Assembly (NCBI GenBank): GCA_031279825.1
Contig: JAITHT010000058.1
Coordinates: 1-63,413 of the forward strand
Reading direction: 5' to 3'
Length of the DNA stretch: 63,413 nucleotides
DNA from: Desulfovibrio sp.
GTDB lineage: Bacteria > Desulfobacterota > Desulfovibrionia > Desulfovibrionales > Desulfovibrionaceae
A model generated the notes under the pieces. The model ran no database searches. It saw only the letters and a program-made list of their open reading frames with translations, and was not told the DNA's origin. Numbering within the stretch: position 1 is the first letter of the stretch; every line of letters begins with the position of its first letter. Shown in pieces: positions 37,614 to 46,859 of this stretch. Position numbers and translations under genes: made by a program.

Positions 37614-38795
37614 ATGGAATTCATCGATCTGAAAGCCAGATACCGGCGAACCGAGCCGCGAATCCGCGCCCGTCTGGACGCGGTGCTGGAACATGGCCGC
37701 TTCATCATGGGGCCGGAGGTCGCGGAACTGGAGGCGGAGCTTGCCCGGTTCAGCGGCGCGAAGCATTGCGTAAGCTGTTCTTCCGGCACGGACGCCCTGC
37801 TTATGGCCCTTATGGCCTGGGGCGTCGGCCCGGGAGACGCCGTGTTCCTGCCCGCCTTTTCGTTCTTCGCCACCGGCGAGGCCCCGGCCCTGCTGGGCGC
37901 GACGCCGGTATTGGTGGATATTGACCCCGCGACCTTCAACATGGACGCCTCCGCCCTGGAAAAAGCCGTCGAGGCTGTCGCGAAACGCGACCCCTCCATA
38001 TACCCGCTGCCCGCGCCCGCGCGGGAACGGACGCTCAAACCGCGCGCCGTCATTCCGGTGGATCTGTTCGGGCAGTCCGCCGACTATGACGCCCTGCTCG
38101 CCGTTGCGGACAAACATGATCTGTCGGTGCTGGAAGACGCGGCGCAATCTTTTGGAGCGGAATACAGGGGCCGCAAAACCTGCGCTCTTGGCTGCCATAT
38201 CGCCGCGACCAGCTTTTTCCCGGCCAAGCCGCTGGGCTGCTTCGGCGACGGCGGCGCGGCGTTCACCGAATCCGACGAGACGGCGGAGACGCTGCGTTCC
38301 ATCCGGGCGCACGGCAAGGGCGACGACAAATACGACAATGTGCGCATCGGCCTCAACGGGCGGCTGGATACCCTGCAAGCCGCGATTCTGCTGGCGAATC
38401 TGGAAGTGTTCCCGGAAGAGGTCGAAGCCCGGCAACGTGTGGCCGCCCGGTATGCGGAAAATCTCTCCAACATGGAAGGGATTGTCGCGCCGGCCGCGCG
38501 CGCGGATCGCCGCAGCGTCTGGGCGCAGTACACGGCGCGCGTTACGGGCGGCCGGCGGGACGCCGTAGCCGCAGGCATGAAGGCGCGGGGCGTGCCGACC
38601 AACATTTATTACCCCACGCCCATGCACCTCTTGGCGGCTTTCGCCCATCTGGGTTACGCGCCCGAGGATATGCCCAAGGCTCATGCCGCATCCGGCGAAG
38701 TTTTGTCGCTGCCCTTCCATCCGTATATGACGGAGGACGAGGTGGGGATTGTGGCGGCCGCCCTTCGCGGCGCCGTGAAGGAGGCCGGGAGATGA
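37614..38795 (+). CDS. wbpE: UDP-2-acetamido-3-oxo-uronate aminotransferase (DegT/DnrJ/EryC1 family)
   Basis: 393 residues of the sugar-nucleotide aminotransferase family using PLP and glutamate. Features: [12 protein letters not shown] start, [50 protein letters not shown], and the PLP lysine in [17 protein letters not shown]. These match WbpE/WlbC, which transaminate the 3-keto sugar to 3-amino-UDP-GlcNAcA. The stop overlaps the next ATG (ATGA). The enzyme pairs with WbpB, which in this pathway regenerates NAD with 2-oxoglutarate. Confidence 0.9.
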   Translation: MEFIDLKARYRRTEPRIRARLDAVLEHGRFIMGPEVAELEAELARFSGAKHCVSCSSGTDALLMALMAWGVGPGDAVFLPAFSFFATGEAPALLGATPVLVDIDPATFNMDASALEKAVEAVAKRDPSIYPLPAPARERTLKPRAVIPVDLFGQSADYDALLAVADKHDLSVLEDAAQSFGAEYRGRKTCALGCHIAATSFFPAKPLGCFGDGGAAFTESDETAETLRSIRAHGKGDDKYDNVRIGLNGRLDTLQAAILLANLEVFPEEVEARQRVAARYAENLSNMEGIVAPAARADRRSVWAQYTARVTGGRRDAVAAGMKARGVPTNIYYPTPMHLLAAFAHLGYAPEDMPKAHAASGEVLSLPFHPYMTEDEVGIVAAALRGAVKEAGR

Positions 38796-39355
38796 GCGAC
38801 GATTTTTTTGTCCATCCCTCCGCTTTTGTGGATGAAGGCGCGGTGATCGGCCGGGGCGCGAAAATCTGGCATTTCTGCCATGTGCTGCCCGGCACGCGCA
38901 TTGGGGAGAACTGCAACCTGGGCCAGAACGTGGTTGTCGGGCCGGACGTGACCGTCGGCGACGGCTGCAAGATTCAGAACAACGTCAGCGTCTACAAGGG
39001 CGTTACCCTTGAGGATGGCGTGTTTTGCGGACCTTCCATGGTCTTCACCAATGTCTATAATCCCCGCGCCGCTATCCGCCGCATGGACGAGGCCCGACCG
39101 ACGCTGGTCAAACGCGGGGCCACCCTGGGGGCGAACTGCACCGTTGTCTGCGGCGTGACCATAGGCCGCTTCGCCTTTGTGGGGGCCGGGTCCGTCGTGA
39201 CCAAAGACGTGCCGGATCACGCGCTCGTGTACGGCAACCCGGCAAAGACCCGGGGTTGGGTGTGCGAGTGCGGGGAGAAGTTGGGAGCGGATTCGAGATG
39301 CGGAGCGTGCGGGAAGATATGCGGAGCGGCTGTGGAGCATCGGAATGCGCGCTGA
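38792..39355 (+). CDS. wbpD: UDP-3-amino-GlcNAcA N-acetyltransferase (left-handed beta-helix)
   Basis: 187 residues of hexapeptide repeats forming a left-handed beta-helix ([35 protein letters not shown] and following). Acetyl-CoA acetylates the 3-amino group, giving UDP-2,3-diacetamido-glucuronic acid. The WbpD/WlbB-specific phrase [11 protein letters not shown] is present. A C-terminal extension carries two CxxC-like pairs ([19 protein letters not shown]), a possible zinc ribbon seen in several WbpD homologues. Start overlaps wbpE. Confidence 0.9.
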   Translation: MSDDFFVHPSAFVDEGAVIGRGAKIWHFCHVLPGTRIGENCNLGQNVVVGPDVTVGDGCKIQNNVSVYKGVTLEDGVFCGPSMVFTNVYNPRAAIRRMDEARPTLVKRGATLGANCTVVCGVTIGRFAFVGAGSVVTKDVPDHALVYGNPAKTRGWVCECGEKLGADSRCGACGKICGAAVEHRNAR

Positions 39356-41336
39356 GATGGGCCGGCGTTTTTTCGCGCCGGCAATGCTTGTCGCGATAGC
39401 GGCGGCGGCCTTGACCGGGCTTGTTCAACTTTTTCCAACAAAAATATCTCCTTATACAATAGAATGGAAACGGGAAGAACACAACGCCATCACGTATGCT
39501 CCCATGGTTACGCAAGGAGCATTTACAAAAATTCCGTTTACATCTTTTACAATTAACGGCGAAAAGGCGGAAGTATTTTTTAATATAGAAACATGGACAT
39601 CATACATAGAAACACATTCTGGAACGGTAGTTACTTTTGAAAAATGCGGAATCCCTCTTTTTATTACCCGTCTTGGAGAAAAGTATATTTTCATAGTGAA
39701 GAGCATACCTGATAATACTCTATATTTAGGAGTAAAGTTCATCGGCGGCAAGAATAGCATATATCAAGAAATATCTCATTATGGAGTTGAATATGTATTA
39801 TTCAGACAGGGACTTTTGCATGATAATATTCTGTACATAGTACTCTATGACAATAAGAGTGAAAAAAATTATTTACGGGCATATTGTGTCCGGGATGACG
39901 GTTTCTCCTTAGATCACGAATCTGCATTGCCCTCATTGTCGCCGCCTCCCGGCAGTCACTATGAGATGGAACCCCCGCTGTTTCTCCTGCCTGAAAAAAA
40001 CGGCCTTCGGGTCCTGGGAGGAGACCTCAATCTTTTTGTTCAAAGCCGGAGTTACAAAACGGAGAGCAAGCGTATCCCCGACTGCCGGCAAATATTGGAA
40101 GCGGCCTCCGGGCCTGACGGCTTTGCCTATCTGGCCGCCAAGAAAGAGAATGACGGAGACAGCCAATTTTTTATGGAATCCATGCCGGATGCAACACGCC
40201 GATATATCAGCCGCGGCGACGGCATTCCCTGGTCCCTTGGATTCGACGCGGCAAAGGAGGACTATACCTTTTCACTGGCGAATTCGCCGGCAAGCTACAG
40301 GGCATTGTTCGTCTTCGATCTGTCGCGCTCCCAGAATGCAGGATTAATGGATTTCGGTTCCAACAATAATGAAGGAAGAGTGGCATGGTCTCAAATATAC
40401 TATCTCAACGGCCTTCTGGACAGTATCCAGGCATCGGGGCGCAACGACGCTGCCCATGCGATATTTGATCCCATATTGCCGGATTTACGCAAACGGGTGG
40501 AGGTGGAGATCGGAACGCTCAACGCCGTGCTTTATGATGACGGGTTCAAGACGCGCGCGTTTACCGTCGATCGATCTCCAGCGTTATTCGCCGTTCAAAC
40601 AAGCCGCCTATTGTCTCTGTTTGTCCGGTATGCGCGCTTGTTTCCGCAAGGCGACAACTTTTTTGACATTACATCATTGCAGAGCAGTGTCTATACTTTG
40701 GAAAGCCATATTGAATCGTTATCGTGCGGCGAATCTGACGCTGAATATTGCTGGTTGACGTGGCCGAAAAACTGTCCGTTTTATTTTGACGGCCTCAATA
40801 CGCCGTGGAACCATCAAAATATGTGGGTCGGCGGCATTTTTGAAGCCGCGCGGTATAACCGTCTGCCTTCTGATTCGCCGTATTTGGAAAATCAACGGAG
40901 GATAATCAGACTTTATGCAAAAGACATGATGCGGAAGGGGGCGTTTCCTGAACTGCCGAAATGGCATTATTGGTGGGGGACGGCGTATGGCGGCTATACG
41001 GCCGATATGGGAATCAGCGTCCATAAACCGGAATATCCGGGCGACAAATCGCAGGCCTGGATTTCCTTCAGGACCATTGATGTTATGAGTGTGCTTTCCG
41101 CGCTTTCCTTCATGCCGGAGCTTGACGCGGACGCAATCAGGATGTCGGCGAGGGCGCTCATAGCAAGCGGGGCGATCTACCCGTTCGCCATGCGTCAGCT
41201 TCTGGAAAGCGGCCTGGACTGTCTTTTGGAAGAAAATGTGGCGCATGCGTATTCCAGAGCGGGTTTTCCCGGCGAGTCGGCAAACTCGGTTTGGGCGTTG
41301 ATCGCCCTGGAGAGCGGCCGCCGCGCAACGCGGTGA
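39345..41336 (+). CDS. Membrane-anchored protein of unknown function in the polysaccharide locus
   Basis: 663 residues, not recognised. One N-terminal membrane anchor ([21 protein letters not shown]) suggests a periplasmic protein. The N-terminal half is beta-rich and encoded by markedly AT-rich DNA (about 39430-39900). The C-terminal half is helical and Trp-rich ([49 protein letters not shown]), consistent with an alpha/alpha-barrel like polysaccharide epimerases or lyases. Uronate C5-epimerase or lyase activity is a speculation from context. ATG 39345 overlaps wbpD by 11 bp behind GGAGC. ATG 39357 is possible. Confidence 0.7.
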   Translation: MRAEMGRRFFAPAMLVAIAAAALTGLVQLFPTKISPYTIEWKREEHNAITYAPMVTQGAFTKIPFTSFTINGEKAEVFFNIETWTSYIETHSGTVVTFEKCGIPLFITRLGEKYIFIVKSIPDNTLYLGVKFIGGKNSIYQEISHYGVEYVLFRQGLLHDNILYIVLYDNKSEKNYLRAYCVRDDGFSLDHESALPSLSPPPGSHYEMEPPLFLLPEKNGLRVLGGDLNLFVQSRSYKTESKRIPDCRQILEAASGPDGFAYLAAKKENDGDSQFFMESMPDATRRYISRGDGIPWSLGFDAAKEDYTFSLANSPASYRALFVFDLSRSQNAGLMDFGSNNNEGRVAWSQIYYLNGLLDSIQASGRNDAAHAIFDPILPDLRKRVEVEIGTLNAVLYDDGFKTRAFTVDRSPALFAVQTSRLLSLFVRYARLFPQGDNFFDITSLQSSVYTLESHIESLSCGESDAEYCWLTWPKNCPFYFDGLNTPWNHQNMWVGGIFEAARYNRLPSDSPYLENQRRIIRLYAKDMMRKGAFPELPKWHYWWGTAYGGYTADMGISVHKPEYPGDKSQAWISFRTIDVMSVLSALSFMPELDADAIRMSARALIASGAIYPFAMRQLLESGLDCLLEENVAHAYSRAGFPGESANSVWALIALESGRRATR

Positions 41337-41350
41337 AGCAAGTAGTCCCT

Positions 41351-42553
41351 ATGGGAAAAAATATGCGCTCGGTGTTGTTTCTCGTGATATTCGTCGTATC
41401 CCTCGGTGCTTGCGCGCGGAGCGATGATACTGATGCGGCCGCGTTGACGGAAATATACCGCGTTCTGTTGCATGCCGCCCCCGCCGATCTGCCCGGCTTC
41501 GGCGTGACGGATTATCCCGGACATGCGGAAGAAAATGTGCCCAAGGCTTGGGCCATGCTGCTGAAGGCGGAATTGCTGCGGGAACGGATGAAGGCCTTGC
41601 CTGCGCTTCCTTCCCGCGCGGATGCGGCGGCGCAATGGCTGATGACGCACAGTGACGAAATTGCCGACGGGTTCCCGGGGTGGGGCGTGCCGGCCGCGTG
41701 GGACGCTTACGGGGACGGAAGCGTCAACCCGAAGGACGCGAAATATACCATATCCACCGCTATTGCCGTTGATGCGCTGCTGGACTGGGCGCAAGACCGC
41801 TCGCCCGATGCGTTGCGGAATGTCGTTGCGCTTGCTCTTCGCGCCTTTGAACCCTATTTCAATGAGGCGGTTCTTTCTCCGGGCGGTCTGATGCCGTATT
41901 CCCTCCTGCCGCAGGACAGGCCGTATGACACTTTCAACCCCGCGGCCTACGCGGCCGGAGTCCTCCAGCAACTGTCCGGGCTTGTCGCTGACCCGGCGGA
42001 TGCCGAAAAGCTCAGACGGCTCGCCGACCGCACCATGCGGGCGCTTCTGGACAATCGCTGTCTTACGCCCGCGGGCAACTGGTATTGGCACTACTCCGTG
42101 ACGGAAGAGGTTCCGAACGATCTGTGCCATGCGATCTACATTATGGAAGGCGTTTCGCGCTATAAGCGCCATGGCGGCAGACTCGCCGCCATGTTTGATT
42201 ATGACGCCGTCATCCGGCATTTTTTCGATTTTATCACCCCTCCCGATTTTCTCGGTCGCCGGAAACTTTCCGCATATCCCCTGAGTGTGCGGAAAGAATT
42301 TTCCCCGCCCCGATCCTACGATGTGGGCATGGCCCTGAATTTTTTCTTTCACCGGATGCCAGACCGCCACGCTGGCGGCGAAATGCTGCTGCGCTTGATC
42401 TCCGACTATTATGCCGGGGGGCATGTCTCACGGTATCCCATGGCAGATGAGAAGCCGATTTTCGTCCGGGAATACGAAGCCTATGTGATGCTGGGCCTGG
42501 CCCGTTTCCTGTGGGGACGCGATCGACTCGTCAAAAGAGGTCATTCACAATGA
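41351..42553 (+). CDS. Lipoprotein of unknown function with alpha/alpha-barrel-like helices
   Basis: About 400 residues from ATG 41351. The signal ends in VVSLGAC (Cys21), so it is lipid-anchored. The rest is helical with conserved-looking aromatic clusters: GWGVPAAWDAYGDGSVNPKDAKYTISTAIAVDALLDW, NPAAYAAGVLQQL and GNWYWHYSVTEEVPNDLCHAIYIMEG. This layout fits toroid (alpha/alpha)6 carbohydrate-active proteins, but I do not recognise the family. It follows the 663-residue protein by 14 bp. Its stop overlaps the SpeE-like gene (ATGA), so all three are probably co-translated and may act together on the glycan. Confidence 0.7.
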   Translation: MGKNMRSVLFLVIFVVSLGACARSDDTDAAALTEIYRVLLHAAPADLPGFGVTDYPGHAEENVPKAWAMLLKAELLRERMKALPALPSRADAAAQWLMTHSDEIADGFPGWGVPAAWDAYGDGSVNPKDAKYTISTAIAVDALLDWAQDRSPDALRNVVALALRAFEPYFNEAVLSPGGLMPYSLLPQDRPYDTFNPAAYAAGVLQQLSGLVADPADAEKLRRLADRTMRALLDNRCLTPAGNWYWHYSVTEEVPNDLCHAIYIMEGVSRYKRHGGRLAAMFDYDAVIRHFFDFITPPDFLGRRKLSAYPLSVRKEFSPPRSYDVGMALNFFFHRMPDRHAGGEMLLRLISDYYAGGHVSRYPMADEKPIFVREYEAYVMLGLARFLWGRDRLVKRGHSQ

Positions 42554-44868
42554 GCACGCCACCAGGAAATATCACGCGCAGGTTTGCCTGGGCCTTGGCG
42601 TTGTCGGGCTGTGCCGCGCTTGCATATCAAGTCGCATGGCAACGCATGATGACGCAACTTATCGGATCAGACGCTCTGTCCATGACGCTTGTCGTCACCA
42701 TCTTCCTGTTGTGCCTTGGCATCGGATCAGAGGCGGCGAGGTTCCTGGTCGCGCGTTCACGGGTAACCGCGCTGAAGTGTTACGTCATTATAGAGCTCCT
42801 GGTGGCCCTGTACGGAATTTTTTCCGTCCCTCTCATCCGAACAATAAACGCCGCGGTTCTCCAAGCGGACTCCCTCACGGCGGATTTTCTGCTCAACCTG
42901 GCCTTGCTGGCCTTCCCGGTTATCGGAATGGGCATAACTACCCCCATTGCCGTCCATGTCGCCAAAAAATCTTTGAGCAACATGGGACGCACGGCCGGAA
43001 CGCTCTATGGATGGAACATCGCGGGCGCCGCTGTTGGTTCGATCGTGACGGGATTGGTGCTGATTGAAGCGGTGGGTCTGAAAGGAACGACCTATTTTGC
43101 CGCGGCGGCGAACGTGGCTGCGGGAGGTATCGCCGCGTGCGCGCTGAGGCTCGTTGTCAGCGGCCCCCAATCAGCCCCCCCCCCGCTTCTGCCGGTTTCG
43201 AAGCCGGCAATGGCCGCAGCGGTTCTGTTCGGTTTCGGGACTTTGGCGCTTCAGGTGCTCTTCTTCCGCATCCTCTCAAATTATATGACTCTTTCAACCA
43301 TCGTCTTCCCATCCCTGCTCTGCGCATACTTGGTGTTGATGTCGGTGGGGCAGTGGGCAGGGGGAAAAATGGCCGACAGATATAGTGACCGACTGCCCGA
43401 AGTGATCGCCGGTTTGTTCGCGGCGGGAGCGGCGCTGTTGCTGGCTGCGCTTAGGTTCCCGCCGGGCTTGGCGGCGAAGGTGCATGCTTTGCGGTTCTCC
43501 AGCTTCAATGGGCAACTGGTCGCGCCGGAGCATCATGGTTTGATCGGAGACCCATCGCTGCTCACCGTATTCCTGTTTTCCGCCGGTCTGATGCTGTCTG
43601 TTGCGGCTTGGTCGGGATTGTTTCCCGTTATGTTTCGCCTCATCACCCGGCGAATTGAAGACGCCGGCGCCCGTTTCGCCCGGCTCTATACCCTTTACAC
43701 AATGGGCAATGTTGTCGGCGCCTTCGCCTGCGGCGCCTTCATGCTGAGCCTTCTCGGAACCGGGGGAAGCGCCATGGCGACGGTGGGAGTCACATCTGTC
43801 GCCGCCCTCATGGTCGTGCTCTCCTCCGGCGGCTCCAGACGCGCGCTGGCGACGATCATAGGCGGCGGCGTGATCGCTTTGGCGGGGATGCCTCTGGACT
43901 ACTACAAACGGTTCACGTTCGACAACTACCGCGTGGCGGATGTTTTTGAGGGGCAGACCGGTGTGGTGACCGTTGTTCCCACGACCCGGTTTTACACCAT
44001 TATCGACGTGAACCGGACCGCGTCAGCTTCGGCCCTGAAGACGGATCCGGGGCCGGATGATCAGTATGAAGCCTGGCGCTGGAACCATACGGAACTGATG
44101 GCGCTGGACCCAGCCTTCCGCCCCAGGAATGTTTTGGTAATCGGGTTAGGCCACGCATATTTGATTGATGCGATGCTGGATCTCCCGTTCATCAGAAAGA
44201 TCACGATAGTGGAAATCTCCGAAGAAGTCGTTTTAGCGATCAAAAAGTATACGACCTCGTCGACCAGGCGAATTTTTTCGGATCCCCGAGTGAATATCGT
44301 CATTTCCGACGGTCGCAGGTTTGTGCAGTCCGCCCTCAAAAACGGCGAACGGTACGATCTGATCCAGAACAAAATCAATGAACCGTGGCATGCCGGCGGC
44401 GGCAACCTGTTTACCGAGGAATTTTTCCTTGAAGAAAAGCGGCTGCTTGCCCCGGGCGGCTATCTAAGCACCCGCCCCCTCACAGGCCACCTGAATGACG
44501 GGCTCAAAGTTTTCGGCAATGTTCTTTGGGGAGGCTACTATCACATGTATTTCAAAAACGGCATGGCCGCCGTGCCTGACCAAGCCGTTATAACACGCGA
44601 TATCGCCGGGGCATGGGCAAGCTTTTTGCCCGGGCGCGGGGCCTCATCCACTCCGCGTGAGCCCGTCATCAGGGCCGCGCTGTTCACCTCGGTGCCGCGG
44701 GAACTGAAAACGGACGCCAATACGGACGACCGTCCGACGTTTGAAGTATATTGGCTGCGCCGATTGCTCGGCGTTTGGGCGTCGCCCCGAGTGAATCTTT
44801 GGGATTTGGATTTGAGGCAATACGTCAAAGCCGTTCCTGTCGTTATTGCTGAGGCCGATAATCATTAG
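42550..44868 (+). CDS. Multi-span membrane protein fused to a spermidine-synthase-like domain
   Basis: 772 residues from ATG 42550. About residues 10-450 form some 10-12 transmembrane helices (for example FAWALALSGCAALAYQVAW, LCAYLVLMSVGQWAGG). The C-terminal 280 residues are a Rossmann domain related to polyamine synthases (RNVLVIGLGHAYLIDAML, ITIVEISEEVVLAI, DPRVNIVISDGRRFV). The aminopropyltransferase gatekeeper (DxxDP) is replaced by YDLIQNKINEPW, so true spermidine synthase activity is unlikely. Such fusions occur in exopolysaccharide clusters with unknown function. A run of ten C (43175-43184) near codon 209 keeps the frame open as written. Confidence 0.8.
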   Translation: MSTPPGNITRRFAWALALSGCAALAYQVAWQRMMTQLIGSDALSMTLVVTIFLLCLGIGSEAARFLVARSRVTALKCYVIIELLVALYGIFSVPLIRTINAAVLQADSLTADFLLNLALLAFPVIGMGITTPIAVHVAKKSLSNMGRTAGTLYGWNIAGAAVGSIVTGLVLIEAVGLKGTTYFAAAANVAAGGIAACALRLVVSGPQSAPPPLLPVSKPAMAAAVLFGFGTLALQVLFFRILSNYMTLSTIVFPSLLCAYLVLMSVGQWAGGKMADRYSDRLPEVIAGLFAAGAALLLAALRFPPGLAAKVHALRFSSFNGQLVAPEHHGLIGDPSLLTVFLFSAGLMLSVAAWSGLFPVMFRLITRRIEDAGARFARLYTLYTMGNVVGAFACGAFMLSLLGTGGSAMATVGVTSVAALMVVLSSGGSRRALATIIGGGVIALAGMPLDYYKRFTFDNYRVADVFEGQTGVVTVVPTTRFYTIIDVNRTASASALKTDPGPDDQYEAWRWNHTELMALDPAFRPRNVLVIGLGHAYLIDAMLDLPFIRKITIVEISEEVVLAIKKYTTSSTRRIFSDPRVNIVISDGRRFVQSALKNGERYDLIQNKINEPWHAGGGNLFTEEFFLEEKRLLAPGGYLSTRPLTGHLNDGLKVFGNVLWGGYYHMYFKNGMAAVPDQAVITRDIAGAWASFLPGRGASSTPREPVIRAALFTSVPRELKTDANTDDRPTFEVYWLRRLLGVWASPRVNLWDLDLRQYVKAVPVVIAEADNH
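43175..43184. repeat. C10 homopolymer inside the SpeE-like gene
   Basis: Ten consecutive C residues encode the Pro run in SAPPPLL. A gain or loss of one base would shift the frame about one quarter into the protein. Poly-C tracts of this length are known contingency loci in other bacteria. Confidence 0.9.
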
Positions 44869-44902
44869 ACCGGTATTACGGCGGTAGTAAAGAGAGTTTT
44901 CC

Positions 44903-46837
44903 ATGTGCGGAATTTTAGGCCTCACCATACCCGATACGGCGAAAATTTCCCGTAACGACGCCCTGTATCTGCTCAGGCGGCTTTTTCTCCTTTCCGAATC
45001 GCGCGGCAAAGAAGCTTCCGGCCTGGCCGTTGCGCAGGCGGAGAAAATAACGGTTTACCGCGAGGCGCGTTCCGCCGGCGCATTCGTGAAGTCCGAAAAG
45101 TACAAGGCGGCCCTTGCCGGCGCATATCCGCCCGACGGGCGGGAAAGCGCCCGGTTCACCGCCCTGGGGCACGCCCGCCTGGTGACCAACGGCATTCAGT
45201 GCATTGACACCAACAATCAGCCGGTTGTCTCCGAAAATGTGGCGCTGGTTCATAACGGCATCGTCGTCAATGCCGAAAACGTCTGGAAGAAAATCGGCCG
45301 GCCGCGCAAAACGGATGTGGACAGCGAGGTTATCGCCGCCGGGCTTGCCGGGAACCTGGATCGCGCGGATGTCATAGGGGCGGCGCGGGCCGTTTTTGCC
45401 GAGATTCGCGGAGAAACGAACATCGCGGCGGTATTCTCCGACCGCGCCGCGTTGCTGCTCGCGACCAACAGCGGCTCCCTCCATGTCGCCGTGACGGACG
45501 CGGCCCTTTGCTTCGCTTCGGAAAAAGAAACGCTCGATACAATCACAGCCGACCCCCGGTGCGCCTTTATGGCGTCCGCCCGAATTTTTCAGGTGAAGGC
45601 CCATACCGGTCTGGCCGTGAATCTTGAAAATCTTGAGCATACGCCGTTCAGCCTGCGCGAAATGGACGGCGCGCCTTTTGTCAGCCCCATGCTGGCCGCG
45701 CAACGAAAAATGGAAAGCCGCTGGCAACGGGAAGAGGAGGCCCGCGCCGCCCTGCGCCGCTGCGCGCGCTGCCTGCTCCCTGAAAGCATGCCTTTTATAG
45801 AATTTGACGCCGGCGGAGTATGCAACTACTGCCGCGAATACAAACCGGCGCTCTGCCTCGGCGAACACGCGCTGGAGGAGAGACTGGCCCCGTGCCGCGG
45901 CGACGGAAACAGTCCTGACTGCGTCGTCGCCTTCAGCGGCGGACGCGACAGCAGCTACGGCCTGCATCTGCTCAAAAAAAAATACGGCATGACGCCGCTC
46001 GCCTACACATACGACTGGGGCATGGTCACCGATCTCGGCCGCCGCAACCAGGCCCGCATGTGCGGCGATCTCGGCGTGGAGCATTTGTGGATATCCGCTG
46101 ACATCAAACGCCAGCGCGCCTATATCCGCAGCAATGTCAGCGCCTGGATGCGGCGGCCGGATCTCGGCGTCATTCCTTTGTTTATGGCGGGAGACAAACT
46201 TTTTTTCCGTTTCGCCAATGAGACCATGAAAACAAAAAAGATGCCCGTCATGGTTTTTTGCAGCAATAAACTGGAAAAAACGGATTTTAAAACAGGTTTT
46301 TGCGGAATTTCACCTCAATTTGAGGCGAATCAGCCGTTCAGCCTGAGCCTGAAGCGCAAAGTCTCCCTCTTCGCCTATTACGGCAAACAATTTCTTTTGA
46401 ATCCGGCATACATAAACATGTCCATATTCAATACGCTCGCATGTTATGCGTCATACTACTTTCAGGAGGGAAACTATCTTTTTCTTTATGATTATCTCCC
46501 GTGGGATGAAGGTGTCGTCAATGACATTTTGATTGGAACATATGATTGGGAAACAGCGCCGGATTCAAAAAGCACATGGCGTATCGGCGACGGCACGGCG
46601 CCGTTTTACAATTACGTTTACTATACCGTTGCCGGCTTCACGGAATTCGACACCTTCCGCAGCAACCAAATTCGGGAAGGGCACATCGACCGGGCAAGCG
46701 CCCTCGCCTCCGTCCTGGAGGAAAATATGCCGCGTTGGGATTCGTTGCGCGAATACACGCGTATGATCAATATCGACTTTGAGCGGCTTGTGCGCGCGGT
46801 GGACGCCATGCCGCGGCTGTATTGCCGGGATGCGTGA
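44903..46837 (+). CDS. Fused class-II glutaminase and WbpG-type N-acetyl sugar amidotransferase
   Basis: 644 residues. The N-terminal Ntn glutaminase begins MCGILG with nucleophile Cys2 (after Met removal) and includes GHARLVTNG and LVHNGIVVNAE. From about residue 290 a WbpG/PseA-type synthetase domain follows. It has a four-Cys zinc motif (CARCLLPESMPFIEFDAGGVCNYC), the ATP pyrophosphatase loop AFSGGRDSSYGL (about 346-357) and the family phrases TYDWGMVTDLGRRNQ and CGISPQFEANQPFSL. It would amidate a uronic acid using glutamine-derived ammonia. In P. aeruginosa WbpG takes ammonia from separate HisH2/HisF2-type proteins. Here the glutaminase is fused. An A9 run lies at 45974-45982. Confidence 0.87.
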   Translation: MCGILGLTIPDTAKISRNDALYLLRRLFLLSESRGKEASGLAVAQAEKITVYREARSAGAFVKSEKYKAALAGAYPPDGRESARFTALGHARLVTNGIQCIDTNNQPVVSENVALVHNGIVVNAENVWKKIGRPRKTDVDSEVIAAGLAGNLDRADVIGAARAVFAEIRGETNIAAVFSDRAALLLATNSGSLHVAVTDAALCFASEKETLDTITADPRCAFMASARIFQVKAHTGLAVNLENLEHTPFSLREMDGAPFVSPMLAAQRKMESRWQREEEARAALRRCARCLLPESMPFIEFDAGGVCNYCREYKPALCLGEHALEERLAPCRGDGNSPDCVVAFSGGRDSSYGLHLLKKKYGMTPLAYTYDWGMVTDLGRRNQARMCGDLGVEHLWISADIKRQRAYIRSNVSAWMRRPDLGVIPLFMAGDKLFFRFANETMKTKKMPVMVFCSNKLEKTDFKTGFCGISPQFEANQPFSLSLKRKVSLFAYYGKQFLLNPAYINMSIFNTLACYASYYFQEGNYLFLYDYLPWDEGVVNDILIGTYDWETAPDSKSTWRIGDGTAPFYNYVYYTVAGFTEFDTFRSNQIREGHIDRASALASVLEENMPRWDSLREYTRMINIDFERLVRAVDAMPRLYCRDA

Positions 46838-46859
46838 AATGCCGGGGGAAAGGGAAAAC

